A stretch of DNA of 64,000 nucleotides from Phalacrocorax aristotelis (Eukaryota > Chordata > Aves > Suliformes > Phalacrocoracidae), in NCBI RefSeq assembly GCF_949628215.1, contig NC_134311.1, positions 12,896,582 to 12,960,581 on the forward strand, given 5' to 3'. Positions 46,876 to 59,808 of this stretch are shown in pieces. Each line of letters opens with the position of its first letter. The first letter of the stretch is position 1. Below the pieces are notes generated by a model. That model was not told where the DNA came from. It did no database searches and saw nothing but the letters and a program-made list of their open reading frames with translations. The translations under genes and the position numbers were made by a program.

Positions 46876-49400
46876 CCCACACACTATAAGCACTGCCTAA
46901 CCTCACCTGTCCCACTATAGCGCAAATTACCACTCATGACTTCAGAGGAATTTAGCCAGGTTTGGGAAGTCTGCATTTGTCCCTCCAAGAAACCAATATG
47001 GTTGGAAGCTGTGAGCCCTGCCAGCCAGGACTGTGCTGCTGGTGCGATCACAGGGCATGCCAAGCCTGCTAGGTGCCAACACACTGGCTAAGCAACCAGT
47101 ACCCCAGTACTTGCTGGGGTACAGGGACTGGACTGCATGCAGGACAGAAGACTGCTTCTTGTTCATAACAGCCTACCACAGGTGCAAGTTCTTTAGGACC
47201 TCCAAGCTTTTGTTCTAATGGGGCTTTGGAAACAGGATTTTCCAATACACAAGACTGAGCTCCAGGTCCAGCACAACAGCAGGTATCGTCAGCAGGTCAC
47301 TCACGGAAAGTCTTATCTGCAGCAGGAGAAGACCTCCCGTCTCACCTGTGACTGGAGATCTGGAGGAACACCCAGGAGTCCAAATTCAAAATCAGTGAGC
47401 CAGGACACCGCCTGTCACAGCACACCTTCTCAGGCTGCACAGAGTCTTGCTGCTCTTACTGTGGAAAGTCAGGCCCACAGCACTGAGCATCCCGGTGGCT
47501 CTCTGCAGGACAGGCTGTCTCACACCCCTGCCTGCACTGGTTTTTGCTTAGCACACCAACAAAGTCAGACATGCTTATCTACAGGCAAGATGGGGATGAA
47601 GAGCATCTTCACCGTTTCCCCTGTGAGAAGTAGCCCTTTTGGATTAGTTTCTGCATGCCAAGATAGACCAGCAACAGTGGTGTGACTGTATTAGTATAAT
47701 TACAGGCTTTAGCTTCTACTGAAAGAGTATTCCCACATATATAGGCCTGGAAAGCCCAGTAGTAGTAACAGGATAAGTAAAGGGGTCTGTGTTTTGCAGT
47801 GCATGGAAAGCAACAGGTCTAGAAATCCAGAGAGCAATCACAGCTCATGCTTTACAGCTGAACAGGTAACACCATCAATCTGATTTTCTTTTCTCCTTCC
47901 TTTTATTCCAGCCATAACTCTTTAATTTCAAAACAGAAATAGTCTTCTCCTGCAGTGTAAAGGCATGGGGGATAGTTCCCAGACAGCACTTTCTTCAGAA
48001 GTTACATGCATTCCTGCCAATTTGATTGCTTTTGCAAGTAATCTGTCATCCGCCTCTTAGGTACAGCATGTCTGACTGTTGCCCTTTGCCAGCCATTTCC
48101 CTGCACCCTGCAGCGCAGTCAGAGCATGGGCATATGCACACAATAGCTATGCCATATGGCCCTGCTGGTCTACACTAGGAATTTCACTCACCCCAGTGTG
48201 TGGATTTGCCGCAGTCATGTTACAGGCTGGCATGCTGGGCTTCAACCCTCAACCAGGCAACATTTTTCACTAATTCAAGGCTCTCAGGTTTACGTTTTTT
48301 AATTTGCATTTTTTCAAAAAAAAAAAAAAAAAAAAAAAAGAAAATCCACCCACACACTTCCATCCTTAAAGTTTCAAAACGTAAGACGAATATTTCTTCA
48401 AAAAGGTAACCCTGAAGGCAAGCAGAGGAAGGTCAGTGTTATCTACAATTTGTAAGACACACATATATGAAACAGTTTCCTGCCTTCTACAGATGTTTTA
48501 TCACTGTTTGTGTTGAGCTACTGGTTCAAGACAAAATTGGAACCCTCAGAACTTCATCACCAGACATCAGCCTCCTGGGTCAGGTGCCAAATAAGCACAG
48601 ACCGTTTTGTTTCTGGTCCAGCTTCTCTCAAACCTGACACACACCAAATGGTTTGTGAGCCCCACAGCTTAAGCTGGGCTCCCCTCCAAGCCATGGATGC
48701 TCTCATAGGCACATCTGCAAGATGGGTCACACACCCCCAGGCTCACCTTGCTGTCCAAATTCCACTGTAGTGTAGTAGTAATAACAATACACTAGTGATA
48801 GTGTAATAACACTATCAAGGAGGAATTATCAGTAATAAATTCCTTCGGATCCAAAGTTGACCAGACAACATGATTATGCAGCAAACCAGAGCTCTAAATT
48901 ACCATCTGTACATGTAATCTCTAATAATGGTACAAGCTCAGAGGCTACAGATTTATTGTTACTAGAGTAATATATGGTACAGATACAGTGGTTTTCACCT
49001 CTTGGTTCACAGCTTGATTCTACCTAATGCAGGGCAGAAGCAGTTGCCTCTTCCACAACTGTAGAACTGAGAAGCAAAATGCTGCCTACAAGGATGTTGC
49101 CTTGGAGGTGAGGTCTGTCAGTTCAGAGTCCCCAGGTGGACAACCTGACCACTGGACCACAGCCCTGACCATGTCACTAGAGAGTCATTTGCTAAAAGAC
49201 AGTGAAGGGAGCTACAGGAGGGAGACATGTTCCCAGGCTGTTTTTTTATGCATTCGGCCCACAGACTAGTGCAACTAATCAGTGACCACAACTGGGGAAA
49301 AAAGTCTGCCTTGCTGAGTCCAGCAAGGCCTTCTCCCCACCAGATGTGATGCAAAGCAGGAAAAGCATTTCCCATATATGGGGTTTGCAGTAGAATTTAA
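46876..49400. other. Stretch without a supported gene
   Basis: It contains a 155-codon forward frame (47,218-47,685) with no recognised domain, a 23-24 nt poly-A run at about 48,316-48,339 and a short palindrome at 48,797. No CR1 was seen. Confidence 0.5.
48797..48816. repeat. Short perfect hairpin
   Basis: GATAGTGT, a four-base AATA loop and ACACTATC form an 8-bp perfect stem in an AT-rich stretch. No function is implied. Confidence 0.9.
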
Positions 49401-49440
49401 AGCTGTTCCTGCAACAAGCAGACACTGCTGGCTGCCAGCA

Positions 49441-49620
49441 GCTCAGATGGCGATCTCTGGGGCTTCAGGCAGTCCGGGCACAAGTATGCATGCTGCAGTT
49501 GTGCGTCTTCCCACAAACAGAGGGCCCCGTATCTCAGAGTACGGCACCCGGACCGCTGCATGAGGTCCTCCCGCCGCGGCCAGCAGGCATACCGCACCTC
49601 AGACACTTGAGCCCCGTCAG
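49441..49620. promoter_or_regulatory. CpG-dense patch, candidate promoter or first exon
   Basis: About 12 CpG dinucleotides fall in 180 bp, including a CCGCCGCGG core at 49,571-49,579, while surrounding sequence is nearly CpG-free. It lies about 21.7 kb upstream of the CORO2A start codon on the sense strand, a plausible distance for a noncoding first exon. No TATA box or clear donor was identified inside the patch. Confidence 0.3.
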
Positions 49621-52600
49621 GGAAGCAGTTTAAGTTGGTGCCACAAGAAAACTGAATTACTGGTACAGTCTTACAAACAGGACCAGTCTAGCAAGCAGTT
49701 TTATATTAATAATGCATTAAAAAAAGAAAAAAAAAAAGGCTGGGAATTGTTTGTAAACAAGAAAGGAGGTGGAGCCCCATCAGCTAAGTATCTCGCATGC
49801 CTCAATTTGCTTTATCAATCTCAGTATTCAGAAAAAAAAAAAAAAGCTTAAGAGCAGTCCAGGCTTTCCAGTGAATCAACAACACAACACAAAGGACTCT
49901 TACTGCTTCTCACAGCCTCCGGGCTCTGCATTAGGTTTTAGCAAAGGTATCTACCACATGAATAATGCAGCACGTCTTCCACAGCATCTGCACTCCAATC
50001 AATCCACAGTAGCAAATAAAAACCTTTCAGCACGCCTTTCTATCAGGCAGCAGGACCTTTTTACAGCTGCTCAGAGGCATGTCCTTGGGAAAACAACCCT
50101 ATGTGCTACCAGAACTGAAAGCCTTTCAAATCGGCCAGCTGGGAACCAGGCTTTTAAATCAGCCATCCAGCGATGGCCTTGATTTTATCAATTCCTCTTC
50201 TTTGTCTTTTGTTCCTAAATGATCCACACTCACCGTTAAGGGGTTAGATTAAGGGAGCTCACACTAAGGTTTCAGTCCACTTTCGGAAACTGACACGTGC
50301 CACCCCCCAAATGCAGCAGCTCACAGCCTGCAGCCTGCCCTCACCTTCCCGAGGGGACAGGGTAGCCCCACAAGCACGGATCCCTCTCCTGTGCTGTAAA
50401 GCAGCCTCCTAATCAAAGTACCCGTCCCCAGTGTGGGGGTAGAGGCAAAGCGCCATCACCAAACCAAGCCCCAGTCATATGCTCAAACCTCTGTATCTTC
50501 AGAGGCAAAGCAGCTGATGGAAAGTGGCGCTTTGTCCACGTCCATTGCTAGCACCAGTCTGAATATCAGTCCTCTGCAGAAGCATGAAAGTCCCTTCTCC
50601 TTGGCAGCCTGCTAGGAGCTGTGGGAGCTGCTCCTGTCACCTCATTTCAGCAGCACAACATCCAGGCTACTGTCTAACTGAGGGAGAATGTGTTGCTGGT
50701 ACAGGTGGCTTAGTATCTGCAGAGGTGGTGTGGGACAAAATTACAACAGCGAGCAAAATCCCAAAGGAGACCATATTCTAGAGATGTGTTATCTTTCATC
50801 AGAAAATCCAGCCCTCAATAGCACTCCAAAATACTTGCAGTTCTCCAGCTTGGTAAAGATACTTAAATATAGTGCCCTGGAAAGCTGGTTGTGAAAAAAC
50901 ACCTCTCCCTGTAGTATAAACATTACATAAATACAGAGGACATGAAGCAAGGGGTGAAGGAATTACTCAAGATGGAAATTAGTGGATTTCCTCATCCACA
51001 AAACAGCGAGGCCCAAACCTTTCTGAGTAGGCACAGCAATCCCTCTTGCCCCTTGTTTTTGGTGCATGCTGGCCAGGGCAGGACATGGGCTCTCACACAT
51101 GTCCCTCAGAAGAAAGATGTCAGACTTCCCCCATGCCAGCAGCAGGCCAAAGCTTACAAAGAGGGTACCAGGTCAACACAGCCCCAGGAGAGGCAAGATT
51201 GTGGCCCCTCCACTGACGCAGGCATCACCTGCTTGGACCACAAGCAGAAGGGAGTTCCAGTATTTTTTCATCCCCCAACTATCTGCTTGGGTCAGGGAAG
51301 GCAACTATTACATAGAGACATGGCCTGCCCTGAACAACGAGACTCCAGCATCCCACTGCAGCCCTGCACCCCATGAACATTGTCACCAGCTGGTACCACA
51401 TCACCTCAGAGCATCTGCCTAGTGAGGGACCCCAAAGCAGCTCACCAAGGGCTAAGGATATACCAAAGCTCCAAACTTGGCAAAACACACATTCTGCAAA
51501 TTTTGTTCATGTTAGAAGATACATCAAGTGTTGTGAACCTCAAAATAATTTTAGGCACATACGTCCAGGGGCAGGCTAGCACTGCCACAGGTGAAACAAG
51601 ACCACTCTCCACACGGCACAGTTGAGACAGCAAAAATCCAATGCCCATCCTGGCTGCGCTTTCCAACTGTATTTGTATTCAAAGTTGAAGCCACAATGCA
51701 CTCCCCAAGGCCAACAGCAATGCCCAACAGGGTCCAGCAAAAAAAACCCCTGATGGTGACACCTGCTCACAGTACTGCCACATCCCTACCACCTGGTATT
51801 ACTCCATAGCTGTGCTCTTCTGTCACACTGGCACACCAGGGAGATGGATAAGGGAGCATATATGCCTCACAAAAATAGCTCAGCCAGGTTATTTTTAACT
51901 GGGTTTTCCCTACACAGCCAGCAGCAATGGCCAGGAGCAGAGAAAAAAGCAAAGAGAAAAAGTGGCAGAGACCACAGCCTCAGGCAGCTCCCAACAGGCT
52001 CAGACTCTCCTATCACCTCATCTGACGAGGAGCTCAAGACTGTATTTTGGGTAGGATCCCCCAGAACATTGTAAAGTGAAGCCATGTCACGAAGTATTGG
52101 TTGAATTGTCACCCATTCTTTATTTTATTGTTGGGGTCTCTTCCAAGCCTGACACTGAATGTGCACTTGACCCTCCACTGGGACAAGCAGGAGAAGCAAA
52201 AAGAAATTACAACAATAAAGCATACAGAATCACAGGAAAAAATGAGGCCAGGAAGCACTGCTGTAGGTCCTGAGGCCTATCCTCAGTGCACAGCAAAGCT
52301 CAGTACATAGGCAGCTCAGACTGTCCAGCTGAGTTTGGAAGACTGACAAGGATGGAGATCCCACAGACTCCTTGGGAAACCTGTCTGCCTACAGCCTTGT
52401 GGAGAATCTCAAGCTGCAGTTGGCCTTCAGGGCTTGCAAAGTTACCTGGATGACTCTGGCTAAACTTGCTGCCCACCAGGACCCTTGTGGCCTCCACTGG
52501 AATGCTGCTTTCTTGCCAGTCAGACCTACAGGGAGCTGCTGCAAATGAGGGGCAGAAGTTGACATTTATCTTTACTGAAGTTCACGAGGGTGAACTCTCA

Positions 52601-55600
52601 TGAGATTTCCCCTCATGAAAGACAAAGCAGGCTGGGAGCCTCCAGGTTGCTTAGGAAGCCCAGGGGCTGGGAAGTGCCCATGGAGGGTCTGTTGCCAGAC
52701 CTTGGATTTCACTGCAGTGCCCAGAGAAGCACCGCTCTTCGCATGAAGAACCAAAGTGATTCACCCTGGAGCGAGGGAACCTGAGGCACCTGTGGCACCA
52801 TCACTGCCACTCTGCTGCCAGTGGTGCCTAGAGCTCCAATTCCTGCAGGTTCACACCTCTCACTCAGGCACAGGCAGTGAAACACCCCAGGCCACAGGAA
52901 AAGTTGCTTCATAAATATTTTTAAGCCAATGTCAGCTAGAGATCAAGTTGAAGAGCAAGGCCCACCCTCTAACAAGTGTGAAGAAACTTGTCTTTGGTCT
53001 TCTGTATGTCCCAAAAGGGACAGGGGAATCCTCCAGGGATGATCCCACACTCGATAGCAACACCATTTTCTGGCAGTTCAACCTCCCCCCTCACCATATG
53101 TCCCATGTCTGCTTCACGTGGTGCCCCTACTCTGCAAGCTCTGCCACAAAAAAAGATGATGCGTTGAGGACACAAACAGCTTCAGTCAACATGGCCATTA
53201 AGAAATACAGTAGTGGGTTAGAGTAGTGTGAAAGTCTGGGAAAACCCAAAATGACCCCGAAACTCAGTTCGGTTTCAGTAGGCTTATCAGAGCTCCCAGA
53301 AAGGGCAGAAGGCAGTATGACTGAAGCAGAGATGGGGCCACCCCAGCCTCTTTGGACAGCAAGCCCCTCTTTCCCCTGGTTCACCTCCAGGTTTCCCAGA
53401 TAGCCTGTGTATTCCAGCAGAAAGATAAAGCTGACTTGCCTGCATTCTCCAGAGACAAAACCCTCTTTCGTTCTACTGGTTACCCAGCAGCGAAGAAAAT
53501 ATTATTGCTTATCAACTTCCTTGTGAGTACTAATGTGCTTCTGAATTCAGTAAGAGGGCAAATTCCACCTTACAGAGTTTTCTACGCTGGCAGGATACTG
53601 CTACGTTATGAAAGAAAAGCAAATACAACAATCATGGTTCAAAGAACAATAAAAACTGGAAGCCTCCTCTGCCTCCCCACCCCCTCCCCCCCCAGAAAAA
53701 AGTCATTATAAAAGGGAAGTGGTGATATGCACAAACTTTAAGAGACATTGCCACATTTCTTGTCAGAAAAGCAGCCTTGAAAAACAATCATCTGACGCTC
53801 TGCAAGCTCAGCAGTTTCTCCTGAAACCAGAACGCCATGCTTTCACTCTCCTATTTCACTGGAAGAAGCTTCCTGCTATTTAAGGCCAAGCCGGATTCTG
53901 AGTTTCAGAAACCAAAGTTCAGCTCTCCATTGTAAAGATAGAGCTGGGTCTCCGTAGCCTGCCATGTTGTTTGGGCAGATAGGAATGCCTGGTTCCACTG
54001 GTCTTTATCATGAGGTCTAAGCATGCCTGCAGACATCTGGCAGATGGGGTATCTCAGCTAAAGGCTACCATACATAAGGCTTTCCTTGCAGCAAAGTTGA
54101 GCATCACTGGTTTAAGGGATTTGGCCACCTTCAGGGAATCCCAAGACCTTGGCTAGTTGCCCACAGGAGTCCAAGCGGGGTCCACCGGGCTAGCCAGAGT
54201 TCTTCCCAAACGTCTTCTGCCTAGCTGAGGAGTTGTGGCTGCCTCCAGGACACGATACATTAGGAAATCTGAAGGGGCCAGCAGGATGGCGAGACAGTGG
54301 AAATATACCAAGTGCAGATGTTTCTCCTGAGTTCTGTGAAGGTTTGGAGGCTTCACACTTCACTTGAATGTCTGAAGATACAGCTGTTACATCTAATGTG
54401 ATGTAATGTAACCGCATTCCCCCATAACTGAAGATTTGTGCACTAACCAGCCCACAGGTTAGAATGCTTTCAGGACATGATGAGATTCTGGACAGCGAGA
54501 CCTAGCCTGGCCTTAGGTTCTCATCTCCAAAGCTACCTGGAAAAACTGAGGGTCTGATCAACCAGCCAAAAATGGAAACTTCTACAGAGGCTGGGGCACT
54601 AACCACGCCCTGACTGCCTGGGCACAAAAGCACAAGCACAGATGCAAGGACACAGGCTAGGGGACATTGCCTCTGGTGGCCTCCAGTCCAGCCTTACAGT
54701 GAACCTGCCCATAGCTCTAAATCAGGGCAGATGTGGAGCCTTCAAAACCCCCAAGGATGAAGGCCTCCACCTGCCTGGTCCCAGGGCTGCACCACTCTCC
54801 TGGGGATGCAGCCTTCTCTAAAGTCTGACCTCCTTCCCCCCAGCTGCAGCTTGCATCCTTTTCTCCTTGTTACACTCTCTGTCACTGCCAAGAAGAGCCT
54901 GGCTCTGTAACTGGCCTTCCAGGAGTTGCACCCTGCTGTTAGTAAATCATTTTGGCAGCAAAAGACACAGGTACCTACTACCATGGACTAGAGAAGAACC
55001 AGCTGTGGGTTTCCCCGTCATGAGCCAGGAGCAAAGGGAAACGGTCCCTGTCCTTCTGGAAGCAATGGCAGCAGGACCTTGTTCTTTGAAAGGTGGCAGG
55101 CAGCATCAGGCTTCTCTGAAGCCCATAGCTGCAGAGTTCTTCCACCTCTCTTGCAGCATCGTCTGCATGTAAAAAATATTTAGGGACCCACAGAAAAGAG
55201 GAGTGTGGGGAGCTCTCCCACACCCATGCAGCACCAGTGGAATTGCTTTATAATTCCATCTGAGGCTTTTCTCTTTGGCTGGCTGATTAAAACAGAATTG
55301 ACATCTCTCTGTTCTCCAGAAAACTCCTAACACACCTTTGAGCTCTAACAGCAGGCCCCATTTATCTGACGCATGACAAGCCAGCAAGAGTGTGGCAAAG
55401 GCATGTTTTAGAACAGCCATTGATTTCTTCTGCCACATCACAACTTTTAAAATCAATTCACCATTTAGAGCAGAGATAGCACGTTCAGTTTTGCTCTTTT
55501 TGGTTCTTAGTCTGGCTTTGATTGATGCTGACTAAGTGGGAGGACTACCCATGCTTTCCCTGCCAGGGAAATGGGATTGTGTGCCCATTCATTCACCCAC

Positions 55601-56460
55601 TAGGCTTGGCAAATGTACAGTCTCTGGGAAACCAGTGGCATCACTCTGAATGGAATCCATCAGTGTAAGTGCAGAAGTAGTATTTGGTTCAGACTGGGAG
55701 CATGCCTTTGAAGCAAATCTCCTTATTGCTGCCATTTATTGCACTCCAGTTTGGATTGCAAAGCCATCTTGGAGCATGCAGGCAGGCTTTCCTCCAGGTG
55801 AGACTAATATCATTCCAGGATCAGAACACGCAGTGCACTCCATCTGCTAATGGGACCAGCTGGGTCAAATTAAAATATCCAAAATGCCTGTGGATACAAA
55901 GTCCTGGTACCACCTCTTTCACTTCACAGGTCTACTTCTCTTGCACTGTAGATGTGGCTAGAGTTAACAGAGAAGTGAGGGCAGTCACTGCACAGACACT
56001 TTTCCATAGACATCCCTCTCTGCTTGACCTTCAGCCTTACCTGTCTTCAGATAGACTATTTTCTTTACCTCCTCTCCTCCAAGTATTGTTCTCATATATT
56101 GGTTTTGGGTATTCCTCCATCTCTGATCATTCTGTTCAGCATCACTGCTCTCCTCTGTGACCAGTCCCCCTTTCCACACCTCCCATCTATTAGTGATGAT
56201 CAGTCTCTCCTTCCATATAGTAGATTGTTTCCTACATATTTCATTCCTGCCAGTCTTTTTGCATATCCCCTCCAGTACGAATTCTGATCATCTTCCAGCT
56301 CTGCCCCTTTGCACCACCCCTGTCTCCAGCCCTTCCAGCTGGGGAGCACCACTGGCACAACCTCCACATCCCAGCTGACCTCCCCGCTACAGGCTCACTC
56401 TCTCTCCCTCTACTACCACAACTTTCCATGCCAGCCTATTTCTCCAGCATAGCTGATATC
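49621..56460. other. Long stretch without a supported gene
   Basis: I see only chance frames of up to about 158 codons, several A-runs (for example 49,720-49,737) and a pyrimidine-rich segment at about 56,020-56,460. A donor-like AAG|GTGAGG on the minus strand sits at 50,345/50,344. No coding exon was recognised on either strand. Confidence 0.5.
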
Positions 56461-56469
56461 CATGCCAAC

Positions 56470-56840
56470 AAAATCATCTTTTCTCTGCCTTTGAGGCAGC
56501 TCTGGGAATCTGTGCCTCAGGGACTTTTTGAGCCACAGGCTTACCTGTCTGTTTAGCCATTCCTAATGAATTTTCCTCCTGCAGATTCATCCAATAGCTT
56601 TTCTTTAACCACATCCCCAACATCCTGTGTCAATGAGTTCCACTGTTTATCTGTACCCTGTAGTTCCTGTGCAGTGAAAGACAGAGGAACAGTCACTCCC
56701 TATCTGAACTCTCCATCCCATCATCCTACCATATGTCAAAGGCCATATGTCATATCCCTTTTCAGACATACCTTTTCCAAGCTAAACGGTTGTCCCTCTC
56801 TGCCTTCTTTTCTACACTACCAGATCCTCAATGAGCTGCA
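56470..56840 (-). repeat. Ancient CR1-type LINE fragment
   Basis: Plus-strand blocks in order are 'ttcatccaatagcttttctt', 'catcctgtgtcaatgagttc', 'gtcatatcccttttcagaca' and 'ccttttccaagctaaacggt'. They match the complement of an old sauropsid CR1 3' region I recognise. The order is preserved despite divergence; the limits are approximate. Confidence 0.65.
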
Positions 56841-58383
56841 GAAACCTAGCATGGCATGAAGCATTCAAGACACAGCTGCACTGTAGATGTATCCAGACAG
56901 TATTTGATCTTTCCACAGTGCCAGCAGAAAGGAGGGAAAAAAAAAAAAATAAAGGTAGCACAGCCCTTTAAGTCTGTGAATTAAAGCAGCATTTGAACTC
57001 CTGACATAATGCAGGCCAGGCAGTTTGGGATGAAATTTCCATGCCTTAAGCAGTAAAAACAAAGACTGTCTGTGTGAAGAACAGTGAGAAGAAAAGCACT
57101 GGGTAGGACACACTGGGCCACACTGCACCTGACGGAATATGCAGTTTCCTCTGGGTATCTTATATGCATTCATGAAATTACATCTGCATCTAGGGCTTTT
57201 CAGTTCCAGGGGAAGTCTTCATGCTCCAGAAAACTCCTGCAGACTGCTCAGAGCCAGAGGAGAGTCAGTGCCATGTGCTCCCACCTCTTGCTCAGCCAGA
57301 GATGACAGCAGGTGGGAACAGGCTTAAGGGCTGTGGGAGAGTACTACCGCTGCCCTGTGTGACACCTGGGGCACCCTGTGATGCCAGGGAACTCCAGGCA
57401 CAGGAAGGACAGCAGACAATGACACAGGCAGATATGGAAGTAAAGAAAGGGAAAGGTTTTTAGAAAGAGCTCAAAATAAAGATCTGATTTTCCTGTGGAA
57501 GACTTGCTTTTCTCCAGGAGCTCAAGACACTTGCGCATTTCCAGACTTACACACTAAGACACCATGTGATCATCTGCCTGTATTGCCAGTGGCCAATGCA
57601 ACCAGCAGCAGCCGAACCCCACAACAGTGAGAGGTGTGTGAAACCCTGCTACTGCTACATATGGTGTCTGTGCCATTAATCTTCTAACCCTCCATAACTG
57701 AGCTCAACTGCAAGACAGGCAGAAACAAGAGGATAAATACTGCTATACTGGTTTAATATGTAAGACAAAAGCTACAGAAAAGTTCATGTTGCAAATCATA
57801 CTGTCAGGGAAGGAAGAATAGGTAGGACAGGAGAAAACTCTTCTGAAATACAAAAACTCGTACACAAGATAAAGACTGGTTTTACTGGTTTCTCAAAACC
57901 AAAAGAGAGGTAGAGAAATTGTCACTTCAGTTCCCTCTTTACACATCAAACAGATCTCCTCTTAATCAAGCTTAAGAAGTCCTGTTCCACTAACACCCTA
58001 CAAAGGTCTGACCACTAAAACCAAGCGCTCAACAGTAAGATTCCTCAAGCTAACAGCAAGGTAAGCTTTATTGAAATGTGTTTTGAAAGCTCAAGGACGA
58101 CCACAATATACTCAAGAACATCCTTTGATATCTTGCCTCTGTCCAGTGGATGGACCAATAAGGCAGATATGTGTGCCACAGCAGAAAGTTAGGGATACTC
58201 ACTGCTCATCCAAGTTCAACACTTGGCTTAAGTGTTGGGAAAAAGCATGGGAGATAGCAACGAAGGTAGACTTTTCAGGTAGACTTTAGCTATGTGTCTC
58301 CCTGGTTTAATATCTTGGAACTTTGGTTCCTTTGTTACAGAGAGATATATATATAAATAACCAGGTTTTCACTTCCACTATCA
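56841..58383. other. Stretch without recognised features
   Basis: It holds an A-run at about 56,939-56,949 and chance frames only. No repeat family or gene was recognised. Confidence 0.5.
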
Positions 58384-58600
58384 TCACAGAATCACAGGCA
58401 AATTTAGGCTGGAAGTGGTCTCTGAGGGTCAGTAGCCCAAACTCCTGGTCAAAGTACAGTCAGCGTCGAAGTCAGGCCAGGTTCCTCAGGGCCTTGTCCA
58501 TGTGAGCTCTGAAAATCTCCAAAGGTGGAGGTACTACAGCAAGAAAACCATCCTGCTAAGCCTCTGTCTGGCTTATAACTGTGACCTCAGTCAGTCAACA
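58384..58600 (-). repeat. CR1 LINE 3' end, diverged
   Basis: It starts with 'catcacagaatcacaggcaa' (terminal octamer). It continues with 'ttaggctggaagtggtctct' and 'gagctctgaaaatctccaaa', blocks found in CR1 on the minus strand. Confidence 0.75.
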
Positions 58601-59249
58601 CACACCACCTGCAGAGGCAGGAACCCATCCTACACAGTGTCCTGCCTCCATGAGGATGAGTCACCTACCCCTCCCTCTCCAGATCTCCAGCCAACAGAGT
58701 CAGTGAAGTCCATCTCCACTTACAGTCAATGTCCAAAGTGGCTCAGAGGACTCCCGCCTTCAAACTGTCAACACTCCAGTGACCACAAGACAAAACTCAG
58801 GAGAGAAAGCTAGCTGTCACGTTGGGCAACAAGAATACCACCTTCGGGCCCAGAAGGCAAAGCTGAGAAGAACATGCTGAGAGCATTATTTGGAAAATCA
58901 CCCTGTTCAAATTTTTAGCAATACATCATCCTGGGAAGCTCTTCCCACGATTCCTCCTCTTTGCTGCTAAAAATACAACTGCCTTATTATTTTGCCAAAT
59001 AATAACTTCTGCTTCCAGCTACTGGTTCTCATTCTGGTTTGTCAACCAGACTGAAGAATCCATTAACTATAAGGATACAAGAGGCTCTTGATCTTTTCAA
59101 CTCCACAGGAACCAAGAGTTCACCAAAACACAACCCAGGCACCAAGAAAGACAAAAGTGTCAACTTTTCACTTGAACTTTTAAAATCTCAGTTAGGGGTT
59201 GGGTTTTTCTGCTCCAAGACTTGGTTTTCCTGGCAGGATGCATGAGACC

Positions 59250-59808
59250 CATAGCTACTGCACAGGGCTGGTGCAGCCTCACCTTGAGTGCTGTGGGCAG
59301 TGTTGGGCACCACAGTACATTAAGGGTATAAAGCTACTGGAGAGTGTCCAGAGGAGGGCCACAAAGCTGGTGAGGGTTTAGAGGAGAAACCATATGAGGA
59401 GTGGCTGAAGTCACTTGGGTTGTTCAGCCTGGAGAAGAGGAGGCTGAGGGCAGCCCTCATGGCGGTCTGCAGCTTCCTCACAAGGGGAGGAGGAGGGGCA
59501 GGCGCTGATCTCTCCTCTCTGGGGACCAGTGACAGGACCCGAGGGAATGGCAGGAAGGTGTGCCGGGGGGGGGTTAGGCTGGATATTAGGAAAAGGTTCT
59601 TCCCCCCCACCAGAGGGTGGCAGAGCCCTGGAACAGGCTCCCCAGGGAGGCATCACTGCACCAGCCTGGCGATATTCAAGAAGCATTTGGACAACGTCCT
59701 CAGAGATATGGTGTGAATTTGGGGTTGTCCTGTGCGAGGACAGGAATTGGACTCAGTGATCATTGTGGGTCCTTTCCAACTCAGGACAGTCTATGATTCT
59801 ATGATTCT
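59250..59808 (+). repeat. CR1 LINE 3' end, relatively young
   Basis: It runs from 'ggtgcagcctcaccttgagt' through 'gttcagcctggagaagagga', 'ggctggatattaggaaaagg' and 'ttcaagaagcatttggacaa' to the 3' end 'ctatgattctatgattcta'. It is well preserved and of a different subfamily from the intronic twin copies, judging by its ATGATTCT octamer. Confidence 0.95.

Noticed and set aside
47218..47685. 155-codon forward frame
   Set aside because: Serine-, glutamine- and threonine-rich with no domain or conserved motif; likely chance.
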